Below, piece after piece: positions 1 through 9,435 of a DNA stretch of 64,000 nt (the stretch's first letter is position 1; each line of letters starts with the position of its first letter). A program made the translations under genes and the position numbers. The notes beneath the pieces were generated by a model. It did no database searches. It had not been told where the DNA came from and saw only the letters and a list, made by a program, of their open reading frames with translations. This stretch comes from Lactarius indigo. Its lineage: Eukaryota; Basidiomycota; Agaricomycetes; Russulales; Russulaceae. Where the stretch lies: positions 372,001 to 436,000 of the forward strand of contig JAFKAC010000014.1 of NCBI GenBank assembly GCA_025766275.1. The letters run 5' to 3'.

Positions 1-107
1 CTTACTGTGACTCATAGCAGCGCTTCTAAGCCTGCTCGTTTATGTATTTAACCTGTCTTGTGAAGACCAAGATACGCCATCTTGGTCTTCTTGAATCGTC
101 ACTTGTT

Positions 108-145
<38 letters not shown>

Positions 146-328
146 TTCTCCTTCAAGCAGCAAATAGAAGTCCGTCTTCATCCGTGACGCAAGATAGTAA
201 CTCCGTTGAGGTGCACCTTTGAGTGTTCACCATTGTCTACGCTTGGACCTTCGTGTCTTCAAGGCATTCGCTAAGTTGTTACCGCCTCCATAGAGCTCAA
301 GTCGAGCTAACGTCGTGACGACGTTACA
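1..328 (+). repeat. 5' LTR of element A, right part
   Basis: It ends in CGTTACA at 328 like the right LTR (5700-6229) and shares blocks with it, including ATCTTGGTCTTC at 79-90 and the stretch around 245-258. Between these blocks the two LTRs differ strongly. The copy carries a TC microsatellite that the right LTR lacks. Confidence 0.75.
110..142. repeat. (TC)n microsatellite in LTR A
   Basis: An uninterrupted run of about 16 TC dinucleotides lies inside the 5' LTR of element A. The right LTR has only a short pyrimidine tract at the same place, so the run expanded in this copy or its subfamily. Confidence 0.9.
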
Positions 329-961
329 ATACACCTCAAGGCGAGACTCAACGAATACAAGAACACGACGACACAGCCGAAGAAACAAAGTGGAAACGCG
401 GGATGGGCACTCCCACAAAATTTGCCCCAGACTAATCCCTGGGCAATGGACACCTCGGCCAACCGCGCTAAAGTAAGACTCGCAGGGTCCGAAGAAATCG
501 ACTTCAACAAATTGCCGCATCGAGACCGGCCCACGCCACCATTCCCACCGTGCGGAGGACCCGGGGCCCGAGGGCGAGGAAGAGGGGGATCTAGAAGGGA
601 CCTAAGGAACGTCCTTTGTTACAATTGTCACGCCCCGGGGCACCTCTCATGAAACTGTCCATACCCGCGTACTCAACAGCAGTGGATGGCCGCCCCATCT
701 AGCAGCCGTATGACCGAAACTGCCGGATACCCTCAAGGACCTGTGTCACAATACGCTCCATCTCAGTACGCACCCTCGCTGCCGGGATATATGTCGCCAG
801 CACCAAGCGCAACGCCCGCACCCCAAATCAACGCGGCCAGCACAAAAACGGCAGGAGAGCAGGCCAAGGAGTGGCTCATGCAGGTGGCCAATAGTATGGA
901 TGAGGTAAAAGACCTCATACTCCAAGACTTGTGGGGAAAGGAGGGTTTTCGGGACGCCTGA
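329..961 (+). pseudogene. gag C-terminal remnant of element A
   Basis: This is the C-terminal part of a Gypsy Gag. The frame is open from the base after the LTR and aligns with the end of Gag in element B: an HLKA motif, then AMDTSA, then a zinc knuckle (C-Y-N-C-x4-H-x4-C), ending in WGKEGFRDA. The N-terminal and capsid-like parts, about 1.45 kb in element B, are absent, joined directly to the LTR end. A TGA at 650-652 lies inside the knuckle where the other copies have Arg. The last 30 bases overlap the pol frame. The product can no longer assemble particles. Confidence 0.8.
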
Positions 962-3900
962 ACCCGTCAGTCTGGGTGAGGGCTTTACAATGTAATTCTG
1001 TAATCGTGACAACGCGCTACCGATCTCTGCGTATTCCAGTAACTGTCCGAACGGAAAACCAAACGACTGAAACCAATGTGTTGATCGACTCTGGAGCGAC
1101 CGACAACTTTATCCGACCAAGTATGGCAAGACAGGCAGGAATCCCGACACACACGCTAGAAGCGCCGCGCAAAATATGGAACATAGATAACACGGAAAAC
1201 AAAGCTGGGTTAATCACTCATTATGTTAACCTAGAAGTGAAAACACGGGGACAGATAAAGAAGATGACCTTCCTAGTCACCAATCTTGGAAGCGAAGACA
1301 TTGTACTTGGCTACCCCTGGCTCAGTGCTTTCGAACCTACTATTAGATGGGCTACGGCAACCCTACATCCCAACATGCAACCTGTAGTACTGGCAACTAT
1401 GGAAGAACTACTCTCAACAACTACTACCCGAGCCTTGATAGTGGCCGAAAAGGAAGATATTGTACGCGAACTAGAAGAAGAGACATACGCAAGGGCCACC
1501 ACCTCGACGGAGTTGGCCATACAAGCAAAACAGCAGCAGACAGCAACCGTACTACCCCCGGAATACGCCGCATTCAGCAAGCTGTTTAACGAGCAAGCCT
1601 CACATCGCTTTCCCCCGGCCAGACCATGGGACCATGCGATCGACTTTAAGCCATCCATGCCCGCCGCCATTGACTGTAAGATATACCCCATGATGCAGAA
1701 GGAAGAGGGCGAACTCAAAGAGTTCCTGGAGGAAAAATTGAAACAGGGTTACCTGCGCCCTTCCATCTCTCCGTACGCATCATCCTTCTTCTTCATTAAA
1801 AAGAAGGACGGAAAACTACGCCTGGTACAGGATTATCGGGTCATCAATTCACATACCATCCGAAATCAATACCCACTTCCACTCATCCAGGATCTCATCC
1901 TCGACCTCAGCAACGCCCATATCTACACCAAGCTTGACGTTCGGTGGGGCTACAACAACATACGTATCCGCGACGGCGATCAGGAAAAAGCAGCGTTCAA
2001 AACCAAATTCGGCCTCTTTGAACCCACGGTTATGTTCTTCGGCCTCACTAACTCCCCCGCGACCTTCCAAGCAATGATGAACCACATCTACAGGGACACG
2101 ATAGCAAAACATGAACACCTGGGCACTACGATACGAGTTTACATGGATGACATTGGGATTGCCACTCACTTCGATCACGACCTCACAGCTCACACCGAGG
2201 CAGTTCGCGACGTCCTCTGGGTAGCGGTCGAGCATGACCTCTACTTCAAGCTGGAGAAATGCCTGTTCCATCAGCCGCGAATGGATTACCTGGGGGTAAT
2301 CCTTGAAAGGGGGGTAACTTGCATGGATCCCGTAAAAGTTCAGGGCATCAAAGACTGGCCGACGCCAACAAAAGTCAAAGACGTACGATCTTTCTTAGGC
2401 TTTTGCAACTTTTACAGACTTTTCATTTGCGGCTTCGCAAATCACGCCAAACCACTAACCAAACTAACACGAAAAGACGAAGAATGGCGGTGGACGACAG
2501 AAGAAGATAGGGCATTTAACATGCTGAAGAAGCTCGTCACGGAAGAACCAGTGCTAGCACACCCAGTCCTCCAGGACCCGTTCGAACTGGAGGTGGACGC
2601 CTCCGGCTACGCGGTGGGAGCTGTTTTATTACAAAAGAAACTTGACGGCAAGCGACACCCCATAGGTTACTACTCAGCAACGCTCACCGAAGCCGAGAGA
2701 AACTACAACATCTACGACTTGGAATTACTTGCAATAGTCAAGGCCCTGCGAAACTGGAGACCGCTGCTTGCGGGAGCCCCTCACAAAATCAAAATTTACT
2801 CGGATCACCTAAACCTGCAGTACTGGAAGTCGCCACAAAAGATCAGCAGGCGTGTTGCCAGGGAAGTACTCGAACTCTCTGAATATGATTTCGAAATTCA
2901 CCACATCAAAGGGAAGAACAATGGAAGAGCGGATGCCCTATCGCGTAGACCTGATTACAATCAAGGGGTCGAAGACAACAGCGAAGTCGTCGTTCTACCC
3001 CCTGAGGTCTTCGTGCGAACTCTCAACACCGCGCGCACCTTCATAGCCAACCCAAATTTACTACAACCGCGCCACCAACAGGACGAAGAAGTAATCAAGG
3101 TATGGGTGAACCCTTACAACCTCAAAAAGATACAAGGAGAATGGTACAAAGATGGGAGGTTCGTGATAACCGGACCTGCGTCAACCCACCGAGTGCTGAT
3201 ACACGATCACCATGACTTGCCAATACATGGTCATCCGGGAATCGCGAGAATGCAGCGAATCCTAGAAAGGCACTACTGGTGGCCACGACTACGAAAAGAC
3301 ATATACGAGTACGTACAGGGCTGTGCAGAATGCCAGCGGAACAAAGTGAACACCAGACCTATTCGCGCCGCGCTGCATCCCATAACACCTGTACTGGACG
3401 CCTTGCTGTTCCATACGATAGCAATGGACTTTATCACCAAACTCCCGACATCCAGAGGGTACGACAGCATTCTAACCATCACAGACCATGACTGCAGCAA
3501 GGCCTCTGTCTTCGTACCATGCAAGGAAGAGATCACTGCCGAGGAGACCGCGATTCTGTACGTCACTCATGTGTTCAAACGTTTCGGGCTACCGCACAAA
3601 ATTATCAGCGATCGAGACCCCCACTTTGCGTCCAAGTTCACAAGGGAGATCTGTCGAATTCTAGGAATCCAGCAGAACATATCCACGGCGTATCATCCAC
3701 GCACCGACAGACAGTCGGAAAGGACCAACCAATGGCTGGAACAATACCTGCGCTTTTGGGTAAACGAGCGGCAAGATAACTGGACCGCTTATCTACCCAT
3801 CGCAGAATTCGCGCATAACAACTGGCCACATGAACATACGAAACAGTCTCCGTTTCAGCTTCTGATGGGATACGACCCACACGCAGATTGGACCGATAAG

Positions 3901-5670
3901 CCATCTCTGATTCCCCAGGTGACAGCACGACTAACACAGCTAAAGGAGGCACGAGAAGACGCCCAACGCCTCATGAAAAGGGCGCAAGAGGCCTGGAGGC
4001 ACAACAAAGATACGCCCAAATTCCAAGTTAACGACCTCGTGTGGCTGGAGGGAAAGCACCTTCGAACCAATCAGCCTACGGCAAAGTTAGCGGCGCAACG
4101 CCACAGCCCCTTCCGGGTGACACAGGTGATGTCCCCTTACAATTATCGATTGGAGCTTCCCACGCAGTGGAGCATCCACCCAGTGTTCCACATCGATCTT
4201 CTCACACTGTACAAACAAACTCCCTTACACGGGGAGAATTTCACACGACCACCGCCCGAACTGATCAATGGAGAGGAAGAATACAAGGTCGAGGCTATTC
4301 TAGATTCCCGGCACTTCGGCAGAGGAAGACGCCTTCAGTACCTCGTCAAATGGAAGGGATACCCAGACTCAGAGAACCAGTGGGTCAACAAAGATGACGT
4401 CTTCGCGCCGGAAGCTCTTCGCCTTTATCAGGAAATGCAAGCGCCTGGGAGAACGGTTAAAACGAGCGGGGCGAGGACTGAGGAAAGCCATCCCCACTTC
4501 CTTCGCTCTACCACAACTACGCTAATGCCCACTTCCCCACTTCGACATGTCACACAAGCGGCACTCCTCGACTCCCTCGCGCAAGACGCACGCACCCTCT
4601 TGGCTGAGGACGACGACACCGAAGTACCCAACACTCAGCTCACCCCATGGACTCCTCTTAGACCGGCAGAGGGGCCTATCACCGCGCAAGAGTGGGCGCA
4701 TGTCATTGCCAGATTCCCCGATCCTGCAACAACACCCGACGACGACGGCATCGTCCACGTCTTCCGTAACGACGCCGGGGAGCGCGAACCCATCGCCGCC
4801 ATTCCCCCCAGTGACAACCTCATCGGCGTTCGCGGAATTTTCCCGCACAACGACGAGCGCACGAGCTCTGATGGAGTACGAGTTGGAGGGTTGGAAGAGA
4901 GTAGCAGCGGCGTGGCAGAAGGAGCAGCTGGACGCGGCAGCGGCACGGCTGAGGGAGATGAGGGAGCGTCGGGAGCGGTGGCGGCTGCTGCGGCTAGCGA
5001 TGACGACGACAATTACTACCCGGCGAGACACCCCCTCCTTCGAACGAAACGCGACCCTACTAATCCCCGCATCACGCCATGGCTCGTCTACACCGACGGC
5101 TCCCCCATGTTTCGAGGAAGTCTGCGTGTTCCCGGCGCAGCACCAACCCGAGACTTCACCGCAGCCGAGGACCCGGCGTACGTCATTGTGCCTGAAGGGT
5201 TCCGGGCTAATCGACGACCCCATCATATTGCGTACCCCATCACCGGGCCAGACGGCGTCAAAAGAGACACATCCCACGTCCAACTGATTGGAGGAGCGGA
5301 GCCAATGATCCTGGGGGTCATACCAGGTTCGCCTCACGTTTACGGCAAACCCCTTTACGCAGAGCCCCACGTATCACCTGTCCTCCGTCCCATCTATCCG
5401 CACGAGGACCTCGTGATCTTCGCCACCGACAAGATAACGGACCGAGCGCTCAACCGCATCAACGACGAGACCCTCACGGCTGAAGTGACGCGCTACCGCG
5501 CGGCCAGCTTTGAGGTAGAACGTCTTCACGCACGGGTGAGTCAACTCCGTGCCATGATTCTATGCGCGCAGGACGACAAGCGCGATTGCATCTATCGGCT
5601 CGAACGCGCTACCGCACTCGAGCGCATCGCCGATGAGCAGAGAAGTTGGCAGCCGAGGGACTTTCGGTGA
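931..5670 (+). CDS. Gypsy Pol polyprotein with chromodomain and long C-terminal extension, element A
   Basis: Pol of element A, about 1,579 codons without a stop; it is entered by -1 frameshifting near 946 because the frame has no early ATG. Counting from 931: aspartic protease DSGA at residues 53-56, RT with YMDD at 404-407, RNase H with the first Asp at 556, an H2C2 integrase finger, and the integrase core with Asp 833, Asp 894 and Glu 930 (35 residues between the last two). A chromodomain lies at about 1118-1168, followed by about 410 residues of extension. The extension holds an acidic Ala/Gly stretch, a module around GKPLYAEP (nt 5272-5655) shared with B, C and E, and a likely coiled coil. 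One oddity is DRQ for the usual DGQ before the integrase Glu, which may impair it. Without 5' gag and primer site the copy is non-autonomous. Confidence 0.9.
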   Translation: MGKGGFSGRLNPSVWVRALQCNSVIVTTRYRSLRIPVTVRTENQTTETNVLIDSGATDNFIRPSMARQAGIPTHTLEAPRKIWNIDNTENKAGLITHYVNLEVKTRGQIKKMTFLVTNLGSEDIVLGYPWLSAFEPTIRWATATLHPNMQPVVLATMEELLSTTTTRALIVAEKEDIVRELEEETYARATTSTELAIQAKQQQTATVLPPEYAAFSKLFNEQASHRFPPARPWDHAIDFKPSMPAAIDCKIYPMMQKEEGELKEFLEEKLKQGYLRPSISPYASSFFFIKKKDGKLRLVQDYRVINSHTIRNQYPLPLIQDLILDLSNAHIYTKLDVRWGYNNIRIRDGDQEKAAFKTKFGLFEPTVMFFGLTNSPATFQAMMNHIYRDTIAKHEHLGTTIRVYMDDIGIATHFDHDLTAHTEAVRDVLWVAVEHDLYFKLEKCLFHQPRMDYLGVILERGVTCMDPVKVQGIKDWPTPTKVKDVRSFLGFCNFYRLFICGFANHAKPLTKLTRKDEEWRWTTEEDRAFNMLKKLVTEEPVLAHPVLQDPFELEVDASGYAVGAVLLQKKLDGKRHPIGYYSATLTEAERNYNIYDLELLAIVKALRNWRPLLAGAPHKIKIYSDHLNLQYWKSPQKISRRVAREVLELSEYDFEIHHIKGKNNGRADALSRRPDYNQGVEDNSEVVVLPPEVFVRTLNTARTFIANPNLLQPRHQQDEEVIKVWVNPYNLKKIQGEWYKDGRFVITGPASTHRVLIHDHHDLPIHGHPGIARMQRILERHYWWPRLRKDIYEYVQGCAECQRNKVNTRPIRAALHPITPVLDALLFHTIAMDFITKLPTSRGYDSILTITDHDCSKASVFVPCKEEITAEETAILYVTHVFKRFGLPHKIISDRDPHFASKFTREICRILGIQQNISTAYHPRTDRQSERTNQWLEQYLRFWVNERQDNWTAYLPIAEFAHNNWPHEHTKQSPFQLLMGYDPHADWTDKPSLIPQVTARLTQLKEAREDAQRLMKRAQEAWRHNKDTPKFQVNDLVWLEGKHLRTNQPTAKLAAQRHSPFRVTQVMSPYNYRLELPTQWSIHPVFHIDLLTLYKQTPLHGENFTRPPPELINGEEEYKVEAILDSRHFGRGRRLQYLVKWKGYPDSENQWVNKDDVFAPEALRLYQEMQAPGRTVKTSGARTEESHPHFLRSTTTTLMPTSPLRHVTQAALLDSLAQDARTLLAEDDDTEVPNTQLTPWTPLRPAEGPITAQEWAHVIARFPDPATTPDDDGIVHVFRNDAGEREPIAAIPPSDNLIGVRGIFPHNDERTSSDGVRVGGLEESSSGVAEGAAGRGSGTAEGDEGASGAVAAAAASDDDDNYYPARHPLLRTKRDPTNPRITPWLVYTDGSPMFRGSLRVPGAAPTRDFTAAEDPAYVIVPEGFRANRRPHHIAYPITGPDGVKRDTSHVQLIGGAEPMILGVIPGSPHVYGKPLYAEPHVSPVLRPIYPHEDLVIFATDKITDRALNRINDETLTAEVTRYRAASFEVERLHARVSQLRAMILCAQDDKRDCIYRLERATALERIADEQRSWQPRDFR
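943..949 (+). other. candidate -1 frameshift heptamer G-GGT-TTT, gag/pol A
   Basis: In the gag frame the bases read G GGT TTT and fit the X-XXY-YYZ slippery rule. Slipping back one base moves ribosomes from gag into pol, whose frame is already open here and has no ATG of its own. The same heptamer stands at the same place in elements B and B2. No downstream pseudoknot was tested. Confidence 0.6.
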
Positions 5671-5686
5671 GTCGGGGTCTCACGCT

Positions 5687-5699
5687 AAAAAGGGGGTGA
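5687..5699 (+). promoter_or_regulatory. polypurine tract of element A
   Basis: The purine-rich stretch AAAAAGGGGGTGA abuts the right LTR. It matches the tracts before the 3' LTRs of B and B2 and would prime plus-strand cDNA synthesis. Confidence 0.75.
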
Positions 5700-6229
5700 T
5701 GTTACGTTTCGACGTGGACTAGCTACTCGGACTCGGACCCTTACTGTACCGGTTGCGATTACGGCGGTAAGGTATATTAGTCGCGGACTTACTTACGGTG
5801 ATACGGTAGCACGATAGGCGATTGCGCACGATAGCTGACTGAGCGGTACCTGGGTGACTCGATACTAGTACAGGTACTAGTAGTATTAGTTTTGAGATGT
5901 TTCTGCGATACGTTGGACACTTTACTACTGTGACTCATAGCAGTGCTTCTAAGCCTGCTCGACTTGTATTTATAGTGTCTAGTGAAGACCAAGATACGCC
6001 ATCTTGGTCTTCTTAAATCGTCACTTGTTTCCTTTCTCTCTTCGCCTTCGCCTCAGAGAGGTTGCCAACTCATTCGTGATCACGCACATAGACTTGCCAG
6101 TGTACCTTCGCGTATTCATCAAGGCAAGGGCTTGGACCTTCGTGTCTTCAAGTTGACTGCATCGCCGTATTGCTAAGTTGTTACCGCTACTCCGTGCTCA
6201 AGTCGGGCTAACGTTGTGACGGCGTTACA
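5700..6229 (+). repeat. 3' LTR of element A
   Basis: The 530-bp repeat starts TGTTACG and ends CGTTACA. A TATA-like box lies at 5967-5975. About 34 bp further, ATCTTGGTCTTC at 6001-6012 forms an inverted repeat with GAAGACCAAGAT just upstream. The same promoter layout occurs in element B, where the first bases of the transcript match the primer site. Confidence 0.85.
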
Positions 6230-6949
6230 GTCGTCATGGTTGCCTCATTGCCGTGGTTGAGGTTGTCGTGGTCACCTAAGGTGACAAGGTGACTCACCTT
6301 GTTGCTGGCGAAGCATCTTGACAGTTTCAAGGAATGACCGGGTGGGTGAGTAGAGTGCGTTGAATGGTGGTGGATGAGGAGCATGAGGCAATTTGTCAGC
6401 ACAGGTTTTGAGGAGACGCACTGGATCAGACGTACCAGGGTATGGGGGCGCAGCCGCCATGCAGTCACAGGGAGCGTATGTATGTGTGTACATACGAAGA
6501 GATTGTCGTGCAGCTTGTGCATGTACGAGATCTTGTTGGTGGGGTCTGGGAGTGCCTCTGTGTGGTGCTCTCTGTGCTGGTTAGCAGCGGTGCCGTGATT
6601 GGTGTGAAGAGAGGGATGCACCATCATGTCCTCGCAATTGGCCTGTGGGGACACCTCCGAGAGTCTGAGGCTGTTTGATAGCAGAGAGTGACATACCTGG
6701 TTATTAGGGTTGTCGAAGGTGAATGCAGTTCCCTTGAACCGCTTTTCTAATGACAATGTATGCTCACTCACGTGCTTCTCTTTGAGCCTGTCCTTATCCC
6801 AGACAACGAACTCTGGCACACCGAGCTTGTCTGCCAGAAATTGGGAAATGGCCAGTGGGAGGCAGAGGGTTGGACGAGGGGGAAGTGGATGGGTGGCGAA
6901 AGGTGGTGGATGGATGGCAACGACAAGATGCAGGGAGGGTGACAGAATG
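6230..6949. other. older DNA between elements A and B
   Basis: This 720-bp strip is target DNA for element B (TSD at 6950-6954) and abuts element A. Apart from the degraded exon at 6697-6830 on the minus strand I recognise nothing. The 257-codon minus frame running through it is mainly intron-like sequence plus the edge of LTR B. Confidence 0.5.
6697..6830 (-). pseudogene. degraded host-gene exon, C2-domain-like
   Basis: On the minus strand a short coding block contains PEFVVWDKDRLKEKH and FDNPNNQ. It is bounded by a good acceptor (TTTCTGGCAG, AG at 6831-6832) and a good donor (CAG then GTATGT, 6691-6696). The VVWDKD core resembles the beta strand and calcium loop of C2 domains, for example those of fungal phosphatidylserine decarboxylases. 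That match is from memory of the family pattern. Neighbouring exons are not recognisable and elements A and B lie on both sides, so this is most likely a relic of a host gene. It could also be a coincidental frame. Confidence 0.35.
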
Positions 6950-6954
6950 AGTAG

Positions 6955-7462
6955 TGTTACGGTACAGACTTGATGACTCATTACACACGACTCATGACCG
7001 GTTATGACTACGGTCTGGTATCAGTATTAGTCATGGACTCTTACTTCGTATCAGTCAGCATAGTAGTTCGCATGTGATTGTGACCTGTGTATGACTCATT
7101 CCTAGGATAGCTGTACTAGGGTTCGAGCTAGTTACGCTATTGGCTATGTATTATTCTAGCGGCGCTTTAAAGCCCACGTGTATCTGTATAAGTAGTTGAC
7201 TCGGAAGACCAAGAGTCCCCATCTTGGTCTTCTTCAATCCACTCTTGAATCGTCTCTCGTTTGCCTTAGCTTCAAAGCTAAGAGTACCTCCGCTTCTACC
7301 TACCAAGGGGTAGTACCTCTTTCACTTCAGCTGCAGCATGTGCCGGTGTGCCCCTGTTCAGCTTGAGTTGGGTTGACACGTGATCCCCATTCACCTAACT
7401 TTCGCTAAGTCGATTACACCTCTATCAAGTCCAAGTCGGACTAACGCCAGTGGAGCGTAACA
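6955..7462 (+). repeat. 5' LTR of element B
   Basis: 508 bp, TGTTACG to CGTAACA, nearly identical to 14255-14762. The gag reading frame already enters in its last 13 bases. Confidence 0.95.
7187..7231 (+). promoter_or_regulatory. promoter core and presumed transcript start, LTR B
   Basis: TATAAG at 7187-7192 is followed 34 bp later by ATCTTGGTCTT (7221-7231). That sequence is the exact complement of the primer site at 7465-7475. It is also the right arm of an 11-bp inverted repeat, GAAGACCAAGA (7204-7214) with TCTTGGTCTTC (7222-7232). The start position is inferred from TATA spacing. Confidence 0.6.
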
Positions 7463-7464
7463 TT

Positions 7465-7475
7465 AAGACCAAGAT
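7465..7475 (+). promoter_or_regulatory. self-priming primer-binding site, element B
   Basis: AAGACCAAGAT begins two bases after the LTR and is complementary over 11 of 11 bases to LTR sequence 7221-7231, the presumed 5' end of the RNA. It does not look like the complement of a tRNA 3' end (no TGG start). This is the Tf1/sushi self-priming layout. The site also codes for Gag residues. Confidence 0.65.
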
Positions 7476-9428
7476 CCTCATCGTGGCATACTCGACCAGA
7501 GACCAGTGGACGTCCTTCCATCCCTATCATATTGAAAGACGAGGAGATCGCAATGTACCTACAAGATTTCTAGGAGCAGCTCAGTGGAGAGAAAGAGGAG
7601 AAGACACCAGATATTTCGTAGAGTTTAACAGTCCTAACCGTTTCCAGCCTGTTGAGTTCAATTTCGAACATCTCTGTTGGGTTGAGGTTACTTGGAATCC
7701 TATAGACTATCGCTGGGACATTATACGACCAGCAGGAAGAAACTACAACTGCAAGATCGACGCGCGAGAGCTTAACAGCCGTGCAGACTACGGTCCCATT
7801 GATGGGCAAGCACAAGAACATACAGACAAAGGAGTTAGCGGGGAAGAGGCTTCTGACAGTCAACAATCCCCAAGTAGAGGAACCATGCCAGCAGAAGACG
7901 CCAGCCTAGGAGCTATTGGTGAACGCATCATACAACAAACTGAGTCCCTTACTATTCACCAACCCGAACCAGAAGTAATCCACATTCATAGCCCAGCAGT
8001 CGCGATGGCAACCACCACCATCACACAAGAAGAAGTGCAACTTACCACCGAAGCAAGGGATCGAATAGCCCTTGAAGAACAAAGACGTATAGCAGAAGAA
8101 TCACGAGCCAATTTGGCTCCCATCAACCCATACACCGGTCATCGAATGACCGACAACGATGTAGCAATCCATCGTGCGATTGGGCCCGATGTAGCCGACC
8201 CCCCCAGTGGAGGAGGTGGACCCCCTAGCGGCTTACCAGGAGGAGGAGGATCTCCACCAAGAGAACCCGGATTCGGAGGATTCCCTGGAGGATTCCCGGG
8301 GGGACCACCAGGAGGAGGACCACCAGGAGGAGGATTACCAGGTGCAGGTCCCATTGTTCCCCCTCCAAGTAACAAATTAGCTGGCGAAGCACCTACAGTA
8401 TTCAACAGAGAACGCGCCAAAGTCGAAGCATTCCTCACTCAATGGCACGTCTACTGGGGCATGAATGCGGATGAAGGCATCATGGCAACCCCATACCGAC
8501 GCGCCCTACTCTTCCTTTCTTACATCAAGGGCGTCAACGTTAGCGAATGGGTGCTAGCAATGCTCACATGGCTCAACGGCCAAATACAAAACGGAATACC
8601 CTGTACAAGTGAAGGGCTATGGAACGAAGTAACGCGCAGCTTCATGCAGCGCTTCCGCAACACCATGGAACAAGAACAAGCTCAATATGAGCTCAAGAAA
8701 GGAGTCAAGATGATCGGAGGCAATCTAGATGAGTATTGCACCCAGTTCGAACAGTTAATATGCCATGCTCAGTACAGACTCGACGATCCGCAAACGCTTG
8801 ATCTATTTGCGAGCGGATTACCAAAAGACCTATATGAAAAGGTCTACACTCTCGACAACCCTCGCAACTACCGCGAATGGAAAGAGGCGGCTACTACCCG
8901 CCAACAACAATACCTCCATCTTAAAGCAGTATTAAACAAAGGAGTTCCTCAAGGACAAGGACAAGGAAGATCACAACAACAACGACAGTGGCAGGGACCG
9001 CTGAGGAGTTCCTGGCAACCAAGAAACCTACCCCGAGACCCTAATGCCATGGATACCTCTGCAGACCGAATTCGAGGGTGACTCGCAGGGGCAGAGGATA
9101 TACTCGCTCCGCATCCCCCATACCGACCAAGGGGAGGATTCCTGCAAAGAGGAGGAGGACGTAATAACCCAAGGCCAGTCACATGTTATAACTGTGGAAA
9201 GGATGGACATATGGCCCGCGATTGCAGACAACCGCGAGGGGGATATCAACCCCAAGCATCAACCAGTCGGTATATCGACACCGACTATCATCAACAAGAA
9301 CCAGAGGTCGCTACCAGGGCGGTCCAAGAAGTGCCCCCTCAACAGCATGCCAGCGATTGGCTTAACGGAGTAGCTGGAGAATCAGACGACGTAAAAGACA
9401 TTATCCTCCAACAGTTGTGGAAGAAGGA

Positions 9429-9435
9429 GGGTTTT
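9429..9435 (+). other. candidate -1 frameshift heptamer G-GGT-TTT, gag/pol B
   Basis: In the gag frame the codons are GAG GGT TTT CAG. A one-base slip back enters the pol frame, which lacks an ATG before protease. The gag stop follows 10 bases later. It is identical to the site in A and B2. Confidence 0.6.

Larger units (their letters stand above)
1..6229 (+). mobile_element. Ty3/Gypsy chromovirus element A, left end outside window
   Basis: The order LTR, gag remnant, pol with chromodomain, polypurine tract, LTR identifies a Ty3/Gypsy chromovirus. The left LTR is cut by the window edge, so the target duplication cannot be tested; the right LTR is followed by GTCGT. The first two thirds of gag, and the primer site expected behind the LTR, are missing. 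The two LTRs differ by many indels although pol has no stop codon. This points to a recombinant or internally deleted copy rather than one aged insertion. Confidence 0.85.

Noticed and set aside
4522..5370. 282-codon frame on the minus strand and 246-codon frame on the plus strand (4547-5287) inside pol A
   Set aside because: Both overlap the conserved Pol extension and have no motif. The long frames follow from the GC-rich, stop-poor composition of the extension.
6208..6981. 257-codon minus-strand gene
   Set aside because: It runs from LTR B through intron-like sequence into LTR A. Only a short exon-like block inside it is believable.
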